A stretch of DNA of 6,684 bases, taken from Paracoccaceae bacterium (GTDB lineage Bacteria; Pseudomonadota; Alphaproteobacteria; Rhodobacterales; Rhodobacteraceae). Where the stretch lies: NCBI GenBank assembly GCA_007128995.1, contig SKWJ01000312.1:1-6684 (forward strand), read 5' to 3'. Under the pieces are notes generated by a model. The model had not been told where the DNA came from. It searched no databases and saw only the letters and a list, made by a program, of their open reading frames with translations. The translations under genes were made by a program, and so were the position numbers. Positions 1 to 6,558 of the stretch are shown piece after piece. Every line of letters begins with the position of its first letter. The stretch's first letter is position 1.

Positions 1-4
1 CCTG

Positions 5-26
5 GCCCTCGCGTTGGAAAGAGGGC
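5..26 (-). other. Small inverted repeat downstream of ccmE
   Basis: GCCCTC (5-10) and GAGGGC (21-26) form a perfect 6-bp inverted repeat with a 10-base loop, starting 2 bases after the ccmE stop codon. It could be a weak transcription terminator or an mRNA hairpin between ccmE and the next gene. The window ends 4 bases past it, so a following T-run cannot be judged. In many alphaproteobacteria other ccm genes follow ccmE, which would favour an intra-operon hairpin over a true terminator. Confidence 0.25.
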
Positions 27-27
27 G

Positions 28-495
28 TTAACCCTGCGGTTCAGGCAGGCTCTGGGGGTCTGGTCCCCGCCATTCGCCTTGTGCACGCAAAGCTTCCATC
101 ACCTCGCGCGGCATGTAGGTTTCGTCATGCTTGGCAAGGATCTCGCTGGCTTGAAATACACCGTCGACAAAGCGACCGGTACCAACCATGCCCTCATTCT
201 CGGAGAACAGGTCAGGCAGAATGCCACGGTAATGCACCTCAACGGAACCGGGACCATCCGTCACGCGAAAGATGACCGTGTCCGACTGACCGCGGATGAT
301 CGAGCCGGGTTCGACCAGTCCCCCGATCCGGAACACTTCATTGGGCAGGGGGGGCTCTGCAAGAACCTGAGAAGGTGACCGAAAGAAATTGATCCCGTCA
401 CGCATCGCATAGCCGATCAGCGCCGTTGACAACGCCAAAGCGACTGCAGCCACGGAGATGATCTGGATGCGGCGGGTTTTCTTTAGGCTTTTCAT
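28..495 (-). CDS. ccmE: Cytochrome c maturation heme chaperone CcmE
   Basis: CcmE is the periplasmic, membrane-anchored heme chaperone of the System I cytochrome c maturation pathway. It binds heme covalently through a histidine, receiving it from CcmC/CcmABD and passing it to the CcmF/CcmH ligase. The 155-residue length is normal for the family. A short basic amino terminus (KSLKKTRR) precedes one membrane segment at about residues 12-31, then an OB-fold beta-barrel domain (about 50-135) and a flexible, proline-rich tail. The heme site is HDETYMP, with the heme-attaching His at 123 and the conserved Tyr at 127; the usual Asn between them is Thr here. FRIGGLVEPGSI (about 55-66) is also typical. 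The gene starts 13 bases after argC stops, with GAGG 5 bases before ATG, and is very probably co-transcribed with argC. No other ccm gene is visible; they may lie beyond the left edge. Confidence 0.96.
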   Translation of the reverse strand: MKSLKKTRRIQIISVAAVALALSTALIGYAMRDGINFFRSPSQVLAEPPLPNEVFRIGGLVEPGSIIRGQSDTVIFRVTDGPGSVEVHYRGILPDLFSENEGMVGTGRFVDGVFQASEILAKHDETYMPREVMEALRAQGEWRGPDPQSLPEPQG

Positions 496-511
496 TTTAT
501 CCTCATTATCA
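496..511 (-). promoter_or_regulatory. argC-ccmE junction: tandem stops and ccmE ribosome binding site
   Basis: Read on the minus strand, argC ends with two consecutive in-frame stops, TGA (511-509) and TAA (508-506). A TGAGGAT Shine-Dalgarno sequence follows, with its GAGG core at 504-501, then a 5-base spacer and the ccmE ATG (495-493). The closeness suggests ribosomes finishing argC can reinitiate on ccmE, so the two are likely coupled. Confidence 0.7.
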
Positions 512-1537
512 AGGGAAAAGTGGCGCTGCCATCAATCCCGTCGTCTCGTTCAGTCCCAGCATCAGGTTCGCATTCTGAATGGCCTGCCCACTGGAGCCTT
601 TGCAAAGGTTGTCGAGTACACCAATCACCTGTGCGCGGCCCGCAATGCGATCCCCTGCGACACCGATATGCACATAATTGGAGCCGCGCACATCATGTGT
701 TGAGGGGAGTGTGCCAAAAGGTAGCACGCAAATCATTGATTCAGCGCAATAACGTGTCTGCAAAACTTCGTGAATTTGCCGTGCATCCCCATCAAGCCAG
801 GCTGTCGCCAGAATACCGCGATTCATCGGCACCAGATGCGGCGTGAACTGGATCTGAACGTCCCGCCCGGCAAGGGCTGAAAACTCCTGATCAAACTCTC
901 CCAGATGCCGGTGGGTTCCACCAGCGGCATAAGCATGGGTGCCCTCGGACAGTTCTGCATGCAGCAGAGTCTCCTTCAGGGCGCGCCCGGCCCCGCTGAC
1001 CCCGCATTTGAGGTCAAGTATGATCCTGTCAAGATCAATCACACCCGCCGCGATAAGGGGACGCAATATGTATTGCCCTGTCGCCGCGTTGCAGCCTGTG
1101 CCGGCAACCAGCCGCGCGGCGCGGATCTCATCGCGGTAGAATTCCGTCAGCCCATAGACCGCTTCGCGCTGAAGCTCGGGGGCGGCGTGCGGTTTGCCAT
1201 ACCATTTTTCATAGGCTGCCGGATCGCGCAGCCGAAAGTCAGCAGAGAGATCAACAATCCGCAAATGCGGCGGCAGTTCCTTGATCACGGCCTGAGACGT
1301 TGCATGCGGCAAAGCGCAGAAGGCCAGATCAATCCCCGAGAAATCCACATCCTCGATACGGCACAGGTCCGGCAGATCGAGATGACGCAGGAAAGGAAAC
1401 ACCTGTGCCATTGGGTGGCCTGCCTTGCGCTCGCCGGTCAGGGCTCTGATCCGCAAGTCGGGGTGGGTCGCGATCAGCCTTACCAACTCGGCGCCAGTAT
1501 AGCCGGAAGCGCCCAGAATGGCGATGGATTTGGTCAT
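509..1537 (-). CDS. argC: N-acetyl-gamma-glutamyl-phosphate reductase ArgC
   Basis: ArgC catalyses the NADPH-dependent reduction of N-acetyl-glutamyl-5-phosphate to N-acetyl-glutamate semialdehyde, the third step of arginine biosynthesis in the cytoplasm. With the start chosen here it has 342 residues, normal for the long (type 1) family. The amino-terminal Rossmann motif [10 protein letters not shown] is at residues 9-18. The catalytic cysteine is Cys149 in [12 protein letters not shown], and the catalytic histidine probably lies in GGTHRHLGE (207-214). VPMNRGILA (236-244) and [13 protein letters not shown] (281-293) are further family blocks, and [20 protein letters not shown] near the carboxy terminus is strongly conserved. 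A longer reading from 1579 adds 14 polar residues without homology. The ATG at 1537 has a good Shine-Dalgarno sequence and puts the Rossmann fold at the amino terminus, so I prefer it. ccmE follows 13 bases after the stop; murI lies upstream across a 165-base gap. Confidence 0.97.
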   Translation of the reverse strand: MTKSIAILGASGYTGAELVRLIATHPDLRIRALTGERKAGHPMAQVFPFLRHLDLPDLCRIEDVDFSGIDLAFCALPHATSQAVIKELPPHLRIVDLSADFRLRDPAAYEKWYGKPHAAPELQREAVYGLTEFYRDEIRAARLVAGTGCNAATGQYILRPLIAAGVIDLDRIILDLKCGVSGAGRALKETLLHAELSEGTHAYAAGGTHRHLGEFDQEFSALAGRDVQIQFTPHLVPMNRGILATAWLDGDARQIHEVLQTRYCAESMICVLPFGTLPSTHDVRGSNYVHIGVAGDRIAGRAQVIGVLDNLCKGSSGQAIQNANLMLGLNETTGLMAAPLFP

Positions 1538-1544
1538 GATATGG

Positions 1545-1552
1545 TCCTTCTT
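1545..1552 (-). promoter_or_regulatory. argC ribosome binding site that decides the start
   Basis: On the minus strand AAGAAGGA lies 7 bases before the ATG at 1537-1535, a good Shine-Dalgarno match and spacing. It supports that ATG over the in-frame ATG at 1579. Confidence 0.75.
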
Positions 1553-1600
1553 AGTGTCTTTGTCTTGCCCATTGTCCACTTGATGTGTCGTCCCTGAACC

Positions 1601-1686
1601 GGCAGGGGCGGGATGGAAATGCGAGAGTTTGGCAGCCGGTCCGCCTGTATAGCGCGGAGGGATTGCCGTCCACAGCGGGCAGGGGC
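1601..1686. repeat. 9-bp direct repeat in the murI-argC gap
   Basis: GGCAGGGGC occurs at 1601-1609 and again at 1678-1686 (77 bases apart) in the 165-base spacer upstream of argC. A 9-mer match within so short a stretch is mildly unexpected, but GC-rich composition makes chance plausible. A role as paired regulatory sites for argC is speculation; no recognised arginine-repressor box is evident and I do not see a strong promoter. Confidence 0.3.
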
Positions 1687-1701
1687 TGTCATGGCGCTGT
1701 G
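1671..1701 (-). terminator. Possible stem-loop after murI
   Basis: CACAGCG (1671-1677) and CGCTGTG (1695-1701) are a perfect 7-bp inverted repeat with a 17-base loop. The stem begins one base after the murI stop codon. On the minus strand no T-run follows (the next bases read GACGGCAATCC), so it is not a canonical intrinsic terminator. It may stabilise the murI mRNA end or weaken read-through into argC. Confidence 0.35.
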
Positions 1702-1702
1702 A

Positions 1703-2515
1703 CTAAGCCGCCCTGAACACAATCTGTCGTCGCAAAAACTGTGTGGCCTTGCGCGAAACATTGACCGGCTCGCCCGTGGTCAGAAAGGCAGAGGCGCGAC
1801 CCGCGCCCAGCATTTCCGGGCGCCGGGCGAGGTAATCATCAAGGCTTGCAGCCACCAGGTCAGGTTGCGAATAGACATCGACCTTCGGTCCCAGTGCTTC
1901 GCGGAAGGCGTGTTCGACCAACGGATAATGTGTGCAGCCCAGGACCGCTGCTTCCGGACGTGGCATCCGCCGCAACAGCGCCTCGACATGGGAATGGACC
2001 AGTGCTTCGGCCAGTTGCATGTCTCCTTGTTCAATGGCATCGACCACACCCGCACAGGGTTGTGCCTCAACATCGACGCCGATCGCACGGAAGGCAAGTT
2101 CGCGCTGAAACGCGCGGCTGGAAACTGTCGCCGGTGTCGCAAAGAGCGCGACATGTTTCACCGCGACTTCGCGCGGCGGCGAGCTATCCCCCCATTGGCG
2201 CTCGGTCAAAGATTCGATCAGAGGCACGAAAACGCCCAGAACCCGCTTGTCCGCAGGTATCCATGTTTCCTGCATCCGTTTCAGCGCAGCCGCAGAGGCC
2301 GTGTTGCACGCGAGAATGACCAGATCACAGCCTTCCTGCCAGAGTCGCTCGACCCCTGCGCAGGTCAGGTAGAAGATGTCTTCGGGATCACGCACGCCAT
2401 AAGGTGTATGCGCGTTGTCGCCCAGATAGACAAAGGGAACATCGGGAAGCCGCTTGGTCAGCGCGCCCAGGACGGTCAGGCCGCCCAACCCCGAATCAAA
2501 TACGCCAACTGCCAT
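1703..2515 (-). CDS. murI: Glutamate racemase MurI
   Basis: MurI interconverts L- and D-glutamate without a cofactor, supplying D-glutamate for the peptidoglycan stem peptide in the cytoplasm. The 270-residue length matches the family. The amino terminus [12 protein letters not shown] carries the conserved Asp7-Ser8. GDNAHTPYG (32-40) is the substrate-binding block. The two catalytic cysteines are Cys70 in ACNTASA and Cys194 in LGCTHYPL, each followed by the expected Asn-Thr or Thr-His. The fold is therefore a complete two-domain Asp/Glu racemase. The ATG at 2515 is preceded by GAGGCAGGGACAGG, a purine-rich ribosome binding region that overlaps the ancestral stop codon of the upstream acyltransferase remnant, so the two were probably translationally coupled. 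A hairpin follows its stop codon. Nothing suggests truncation or loss of function. Confidence 0.97.
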   Translation of the reverse strand: MAVGVFDSGLGGLTVLGALTKRLPDVPFVYLGDNAHTPYGVRDPEDIFYLTCAGVERLWQEGCDLVILACNTASAAALKRMQETWIPADKRVLGVFVPLIESLTERQWGDSSPPREVAVKHVALFATPATVSSRAFQRELAFRAIGVDVEAQPCAGVVDAIEQGDMQLAEALVHSHVEALLRRMPRPEAAVLGCTHYPLVEHAFREALGPKVDVYSQPDLVAASLDDYLARRPEMLGAGRASAFLTTGEPVNVSRKATQFLRRQIVFRAA

Positions 2516-2527
2516 CCTGTCCCTGCC

Positions 2528-2963
2528 TCAGTGCCGATACGCCCCTTCGAATTCATATCCGGTCTGTGTTGCATCCACGGGGCTGTCCGCCATTCCATAA
2601 GTCGCGGCGCCCAGGAAATCCATCATTTCTTTCGGGGTGCCAAAATAGTGGGATCTCGGAGTTGATGGGTACGCCAATGCCAAGGCGCACAGGGCGGTTG
2701 ACGCGAGTCTTGAACTCGCGGATCAGCAGCGCCATGCGCAAGGTCGTGTTCAGATGGCTTGATCGCTGCATATTGCGCGCTTTCGCGCCATCAGACCAGA
2801 TCGGCACAACTATTGTGCCCGCGCGCCGGGTGGTCTGTGCGATGAACCGCCGCCAAGCCGGGTCCAGCGCACGCGCGCCCCTTAGCGTCACTGACCCGTT
2901 CGCCGCACTCATTATCGCAATAGCAGATTGTTCGTGCACTCCGCCACAACTGGCTTGTGTCAT
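2528..2963 (-). pseudogene. Remnant of a PlsC/hemolysin-like lysophospholipid acyltransferase
   Basis: This stretch between the oxidoreductase and murI encodes the carboxy-terminal part of a glycerolipid acyltransferase-like protein. Recognisable blocks are AGTIVVPIWSDGAKARN, SSHLNTTLRMALLIREFKTR and NRPVRLGIGVPIN, resembling the GATVVPIFFPGSNSR / LSPTLRQGLLLHEV / PVVGTPL blocks of that family. The first reading frame runs to a stop at 2555-2553, but its last ~30 residues look random. Shifting frame at the GGG run (2650-2652) restores HYFGTPKEMMDFLGAATYG, a typical family tail, ending at TGA 2530-2528. The amino-terminal half, with the HX4D acyltransferase motif, is absent: the oxidoreductase stop is at 2981, leaving no room. 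AIAIMSAANGS at the 5' end may be a degraded IFPAG-type block (tentative). I read it as a 5'-truncated, frameshifted pseudogene. A single-base sequencing error could explain the frameshift but not the truncation. The ATG at 2963 is only the first ATG in frame. Confidence 0.75.
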
Positions 2964-2974
2964 ATTCGTGGCGG
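2941..2974 (-). terminator. Possible stem-loop after the oxidoreductase gene
   Basis: CCGCCAC (2941-2947) and GTGGCGG (2968-2974) form a perfect 7-bp inverted repeat with a 20-base loop, starting 6 bases after the stop codon of the indolepyruvate oxidoreductase. There is no T-run after it on the minus strand, so it is at best a weak or factor-assisted terminator. It overlaps the 5' edge of the acyltransferase remnant. Confidence 0.3.
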
Positions 2975-2980
2975 TCTGCC

Positions 2981-5900
2981 TTATTCGGCTGCCAAGGTTG
3001 CTGTTTCATCCCCGCGTTCAAGCTGTGCAAGCAATTCGGCACGCCGTCGAGTTGCACTGTCCGCGTTGCGGTGTTTCACAGGGCCGAAACCGCGGATCGT
3101 CAGCGGCAATTCGGCAAGTTCGACAGCGATGGCGCGTTTCGCCAGCGGCAGAGCGATAAGCCGTGGGATCAGGTTTTCATAGTCCCGGATCAACTGACGT
3201 TCCATGCGGCGCTCTGCGGTATAGCCAAAAACATCCAGCGGGGTGCCGCGCAATCTTCGCAGTGCCGCAAGCATGCGGAACCCCCGCAACATTCCTGGAC
3301 CGAAACTGCGCTTGGCAGGGCGGCCATCCGGACCGATGCGCGAAATCAGCGGTGGCGCAAGGTGAAAGCGTGGTGTGAAATCTCCGTCGAATTCTGCACG
3401 GGCCTTGTCCAATGTCTGCAAATGCAGGCGCGCGACCTCATATTCATCCTTATAGGCAAGAAGCTTGTGATAGCTTTTTGAGACCGCTGCGCGAAGCTCG
3501 GGATCTGTCACCTGATCTACCAGCTTGCGGTATTTTCGCGCCAGACGACGCGACTGATACGCAACAAGATGCGCTTCGCGATAGGCGATCATCTCTTCCA
3601 GTGTCCTGGGTTTCGCGACGACTGTGTCCTTGAGGATCTTTTCAGCGGCTGCCGGGTCCAGCGCTGCCCAGCGCCCCAGCGCAAACGCGCGGCTATTGCC
3701 GTCAACGGCTGCTCCGTTCAACCGGATCGCCTGCTGAATCGCGTCTTCACTCAGCGGGACAAGGCCCATCTGCCAGGCCGTACCCAGTGCGATCATGTTG
3801 GAATAGATGCTGTCGCCCAGTACATGCCGGGCCAGCGCAGAATAATTGAACAGGTGCAGGCTATCGCCCAGCCGTGCCTGCAATGCGATTTTCAGATCCT
3901 CTGACGGGATGCGGAATTCCGTGTTGCGTGTGAAATCGCCTGTGATGATTTCATGACTGTTCACTGCGGCCCCGGTCTGGCCTTTGCGCATCAGCCCGAG
4001 GGTCTTTGCGCCGGCGGTGACAACCAGATCTCCCCCGATGACACAGTGCGCCTCACCGACTGCGACGCGGATCGCGCTGATATCTTCGGGTGCATTGGCG
4101 ATGCGGCAGTGAATATGGACTGCTCCGCCTTTCTGCGCGAGGCCCGCCATCTCGATCATGCCGGCGCCCTTGCCATCCAGCTGCGCGGCCTGTGCGAGAA
4201 TGGCGCCAACGGTCACAACACCGGTGCCGCCGACGCCTGTAATGACGATATTATGCGTCCCCTCGATCTGCGGCAGCTCGGGCGCTGGCATGTCGGGTAG
4301 CTCGACAGTCTGGGTTGCGGATTTCCTGACCTTGGCACCTTCCAGCGTGACAAATGACGGGCAGAACCCCTTCAGGCACGAATAGTCCTTGTTGCAACTT
4401 GACTGATCGATGGCGCGCTTGCGGCCGAGTTCGGTTTCGACCGGCACGATCGAGACACAGTTCGACTGAACCCCGCAATCGCCACAGCCTTCGCAAATGT
4501 CAGTATTGATGAAGACGCGCGTGTCGGGGTCAGGAAACTCGCCGCGCTTGCGGCGGCGGCGTTTCTCTGCTGCGCATGTCTGGACATAAATGATCGCCGA
4601 GACGCCCTTTGTGCTTGCACACGCTCTCTGCACGCTGTCGAGTGCGGCGCGGGGATGCCAGCCGACAGTGCGCGGAAAATCTGCGCGCTCGGGTTCTTCT
4701 TTCTCGTCAAAAACGACTTCGATCTTGCCGACACCCATTGAGGTCAGTTCATGGGCGATCTGTGAAGGTGAAAGTCCACCTTCGTTTTTCTGTCCGCCTG
4801 TCATCGCGACGGCGTCGTTATACAGGATCTTGTAGGTGATATTCGTGCCAGCAGCGAGGGCCGCGCGGATGGCCTGCACACCAGAATGGTTGTAAGTCCC
4901 GTCGCCGATGTTCTGGAAGACGTGGTCACGGGTCGAGAAGGGGGCTTCGCCGATCCAGTTCGCACCTTCGCCGCCCATATGGGTGAAACCGACGGTTTGA
5001 CGGTCCATCCATTGCACCATGTAATGGCAGCCAATACCTGCATAGGCGCGGTGGCCTTCGGGAACACGGGTGCTGGTGTTATGCGGGCAGCCTGAACAGT
5101 AATAGGGCAATCTTGCGGCCAGATCCTGTGCATTGTCGGCACGGCGCGCATCCGCCAGCATGGCAAGACCGCCCCTGATCCGATCCGTTCCGCGCCCTTC
5201 CTCGATCAGTATCTCACCCAGTTTTTCGGCAATCATGATCGGATCGAGTGCGTAGCGTGTCGGGAAGAGTTCCAGCCTGCGTCCGTTTTCCCATGTGTCG
5301 CCCTTGTGCCAGCCATAGACACGGCGTCCACGGCGATCATCAAAGATTGCTTCCTTGACCTGTACCTCGATCAGCTTGCGCTTTTCTTCCACAACGACGA
5401 TCAGTTCCAGCCCTTCGGCCCAATCATGGAAGCTTTCCATATCCAGTGGAAAAGTCTGCCCGACCTTGTAGGTCGTGATCCCCAGCCTTTCGGCGTCTTC
5501 GGGGCCAATCCCCAAAAGGCCCAGCGCATGCACGAGATCCAGCCAGTTCTTGCCCGCTGCGACAAAGCCGATCTTGGCACCGGGTTTGCCCCAGATCCGC
5601 CGGTCCATACGGTTGGCACGGGAAAACGCTTCTGCCGCAAAGCGCTTGTGATCGATCATCCGCGCTTCCTGCGCCACCGGGGTGTCGATCAGACGGATGT
5701 TCAGCCCGCCTTCGGGCATGGCGAAATCTGGCATCACGAACTGCATGCGATGCGGGTTGCCGTCGACCACCGCCGTGGCCTCGACATTTTCCTTCATCGT
5801 CTTGAGCCCGACCCAAACCCCCGCAAAGCGCGAGAGCGCATAGCCGTAATGGCCGAAATCCAGCAGTTCCTGCACACCAGCCGGAGAGAGGACAGGGATA

Positions 5901-6397
5901 TAGGCGTCTACCATCGCCCAGTCCGATTGGTGCAGCACAGTCGAAGATTCGCCTGTATGGTCATCCCCCATCGCGACCAGAACGCCGCCATGCGGCGCGG
6001 TTCCCGCCATATTCGCATGGCGGAACACATCGCCTGTGCGATCAACACCCGGTCCTTTGCCATACCACAGTCCGAAAACCCCGTCGAAACGGCCTTCTCC
6101 GCGCAACTCTGCCTGCTGGCTTCCCCAGAGTGCCGTCGCCGCCAGATCCTCGTTCAAGCCTTCCTGAAACCGGATCTGAGCGGCGTCCAGCAGGGGCCGT
6201 GCGCGGTTCATCTGTTGATCTACCGCCCCGAGAGGAGAGCCTCGATAGCCAGTGACATAGCCCGCCGTGTTCAGCCCTGCCGCCTTGTCGCGTGCCGCCT
6301 GTGCAAGCATAAGCCGCACCAGCGCCTGGGTGCCATTCAGCAGCACCGACGGCTTCTCTATATCGAACCGGTCCTTGAGCGAAATCTCCTGACGCAT
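2981..6397 (-). CDS. Indolepyruvate:ferredoxin oxidoreductase, single-chain fused form
   Basis: A 1138-residue enzyme fusing the IorA (TPP and ferredoxin) and IorB (gamma) parts of archaeal indolepyruvate oxidoreductase. The family decarboxylates indolepyruvate or phenylpyruvate oxidatively to aryl-acetyl-CoA, reducing ferredoxin, in breakdown of aromatic amino acids. In order: the amino-terminal domain with YVTGYRGSPLGAVD (47-60) and GDDHTGESS (144-152); a TPP domain with CSGCPHNTST (434-443), GIGCH (454-458) and GDGTYNHSG (498-506), its partner Asn at 527; a basic linker (about 612-618); an iron-sulfur region with Cys 635, 638, 641, 647, 668, 674 and 679; a gamma domain with GVGGTGVVTVG (721-731) and EMAGLAQKGGAVHIH; and a carboxy-terminal region (about 930-1125) typical of fused forms. 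The reading frame is intact. I chose the ATG at 6397 because GGGAGGT lies 7 bases upstream; the ATG at 6418 has none. A LysR-type gene is divergent from it. The substrate among arylpyruvates is inferred. Confidence 0.95.
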   Translation of the reverse strand: MRQEISLKDRFDIEKPSVLLNGTQALVRLMLAQAARDKAAGLNTAGYVTGYRGSPLGAVDQQMNRARPLLDAAQIRFQEGLNEDLAATALWGSQQAELRGEGRFDGVFGLWYGKGPGVDRTGDVFRHANMAGTAPHGGVLVAMGDDHTGESSTVLHQSDWAMVDAYIPVLSPAGVQELLDFGHYGYALSRFAGVWVGLKTMKENVEATAVVDGNPHRMQFVMPDFAMPEGGLNIRLIDTPVAQEARMIDHKRFAAEAFSRANRMDRRIWGKPGAKIGFVAAGKNWLDLVHALGLLGIGPEDAERLGITTYKVGQTFPLDMESFHDWAEGLELIVVVEEKRKLIEVQVKEAIFDDRRGRRVYGWHKGDTWENGRRLELFPTRYALDPIMIAEKLGEILIEEGRGTDRIRGGLAMLADARRADNAQDLAARLPYYCSGCPHNTSTRVPEGHRAYAGIGCHYMVQWMDRQTVGFTHMGGEGANWIGEAPFSTRDHVFQNIGDGTYNHSGVQAIRAALAAGTNITYKILYNDAVAMTGGQKNEGGLSPSQIAHELTSMGVGKIEVVFDEKEEPERADFPRTVGWHPRAALDSVQRACASTKGVSAIIYVQTCAAEKRRRRKRGEFPDPDTRVFINTDICEGCGDCGVQSNCVSIVPVETELGRKRAIDQSSCNKDYSCLKGFCPSFVTLEGAKVRKSATQTVELPDMPAPELPQIEGTHNIVITGVGGTGVVTVGAILAQAAQLDGKGAGMIEMAGLAQKGGAVHIHCRIANAPEDISAIRVAVGEAHCVIGGDLVVTAGAKTLGLMRKGQTGAAVNSHEIITGDFTRNTEFRIPSEDLKIALQARLGDSLHLFNYSALARHVLGDSIYSNMIALGTAWQMGLVPLSEDAIQQAIRLNGAAVDGNSRAFALGRWAALDPAAAEKILKDTVVAKPRTLEEMIAYREAHLVAYQSRRLARKYRKLVDQVTDPELRAAVSKSYHKLLAYKDEYEVARLHLQTLDKARAEFDGDFTPRFHLAPPLISRIGPDGRPAKRSFGPGMLRGFRMLAALRRLRGTPLDVFGYTAERRMERQLIRDYENLIPRLIALPLAKRAIAVELAELPLTIRGFGPVKHRNADSATRRRAELLAQLERGDETATLAAE

Positions 6398-6404
6398 TTT
6401 CTGC

Positions 6405-6411
6405 ACCTCCC
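6405..6411 (-). promoter_or_regulatory. Ribosome binding site that decides the oxidoreductase start
   Basis: GGGAGGT on the minus strand, 7 bases before the ATG at 6397-6395, is a near-perfect Shine-Dalgarno sequence. It lies inside the extra 7 codons that would be gained by starting at the upstream ATG (6418), which has no such sequence in front of it. The start at 6397 is therefore much better supported. Confidence 0.85.
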
Positions 6412-6416
6412 GAGGC

Positions 6417-6446
6417 ATTGTTGCGCGTGAAACGATCTTAGGTCAA
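6417..6446 (-). promoter_or_regulatory. Tentative sigma-70 promoter of the oxidoreductase gene
   Basis: On the minus strand TTGACC (6446-6441, 5 of 6 to the -35 consensus) is followed after 18 bases by AACAAT (6422-6417, 4 of 6 to the -10 consensus). Transcription would begin near 6410, giving a very short leader that starts at the Shine-Dalgarno sequence. The -35 element overlaps one arm of the palindrome at 6439-6459, so a protein bound there would block or position RNA polymerase. This is a pattern match only. Confidence 0.3.
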
Positions 6447-6459
6447 TATTTCTGACCTA
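6439..6459. promoter_or_regulatory. Palindromic operator candidate (LysR-type T-N11-A)
   Basis: TAGGTCA (6439-6445) and TGACCTA (6453-6459) are perfect 7-bp inverted arms around ATATTTC. The inner TCA-N7-TGA fits the T-N11-A signature of LysR-type binding sites, with an AT-rich centre as usual. It lies 42 bases before the oxidoreductase start and about 100 bases before the divergent LysR gene. The likely ligand is the LysR protein encoded next door, but any dyad-binding repressor (for instance a GntR or Lrp type) could use it. Confidence 0.55.
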
Positions 6460-6481
6460 CAAAGCGCAAATTTCGCGATAA

Positions 6482-6507
6482 GCGCTTTTGTGATTGCCCA
6501 AAAGCGC
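6482..6507. repeat. Perfect 9-bp inverted repeat in the divergent promoter region
   Basis: GCGCTTTTG (6482-6490) and CAAAAGCGC (6499-6507) form a perfect 9-bp inverted repeat around 8 bases. A third copy of the core, AAAGCGC, is at 6461-6467. The element sits midway between the oxidoreductase gene and the LysR gene, 51 bases before the LysR ATG. It could be a second operator or a hairpin in the leader of the LysR mRNA; the sequence alone does not decide. Confidence 0.45.
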
Positions 6508-6558
6508 CTAGAACAGAGTCACAATGGTTGCGGAAACAAACCTTTTGGAAGTTGCGTG

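Noticed and set aside
905..1597. Plus-strand frame of 230 codons antisense to argC
   Set aside because: It is opposite the certain argC frame and its translation resembles no known family.
1865..2665. Plus-strand frame of 266 codons antisense to murI and the remnant
   Set aside because: It is the mirror of the murI frame, has no recognisable motif, and spans from murI into the acyltransferase remnant without a sensible ribosome binding site.
2553..2963. Intact 136-residue small protein instead of a pseudogene
   Set aside because: The homology blocks correspond only to the carboxy-terminal part of a longer enzyme. The last ~30 residues are out of frame with the family tail, which reappears in the neighbouring frame.
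2404..3159. Plus-strand frame of 251 codons spanning the gap between murI and the oxidoreductase gene
   Set aside because: The minus strand here carries recognisable acyltransferase homology, whereas this frame is arginine/serine-rich and without motifs, as expected of an antisense shadow.
5306..6430. Long plus-strand reading frame (374 codons) antisense to the oxidoreductase gene
   Set aside because: It lies entirely opposite a well-supported enzyme-coding frame. Its translation shows no recognisable domain, and long antisense open frames are common opposite GC-rich genes.
6482..6507. Intrinsic terminator
   Set aside because: The repeat lies between two divergent start codons rather than after a gene, and its T/A runs are inside the stem rather than following it.
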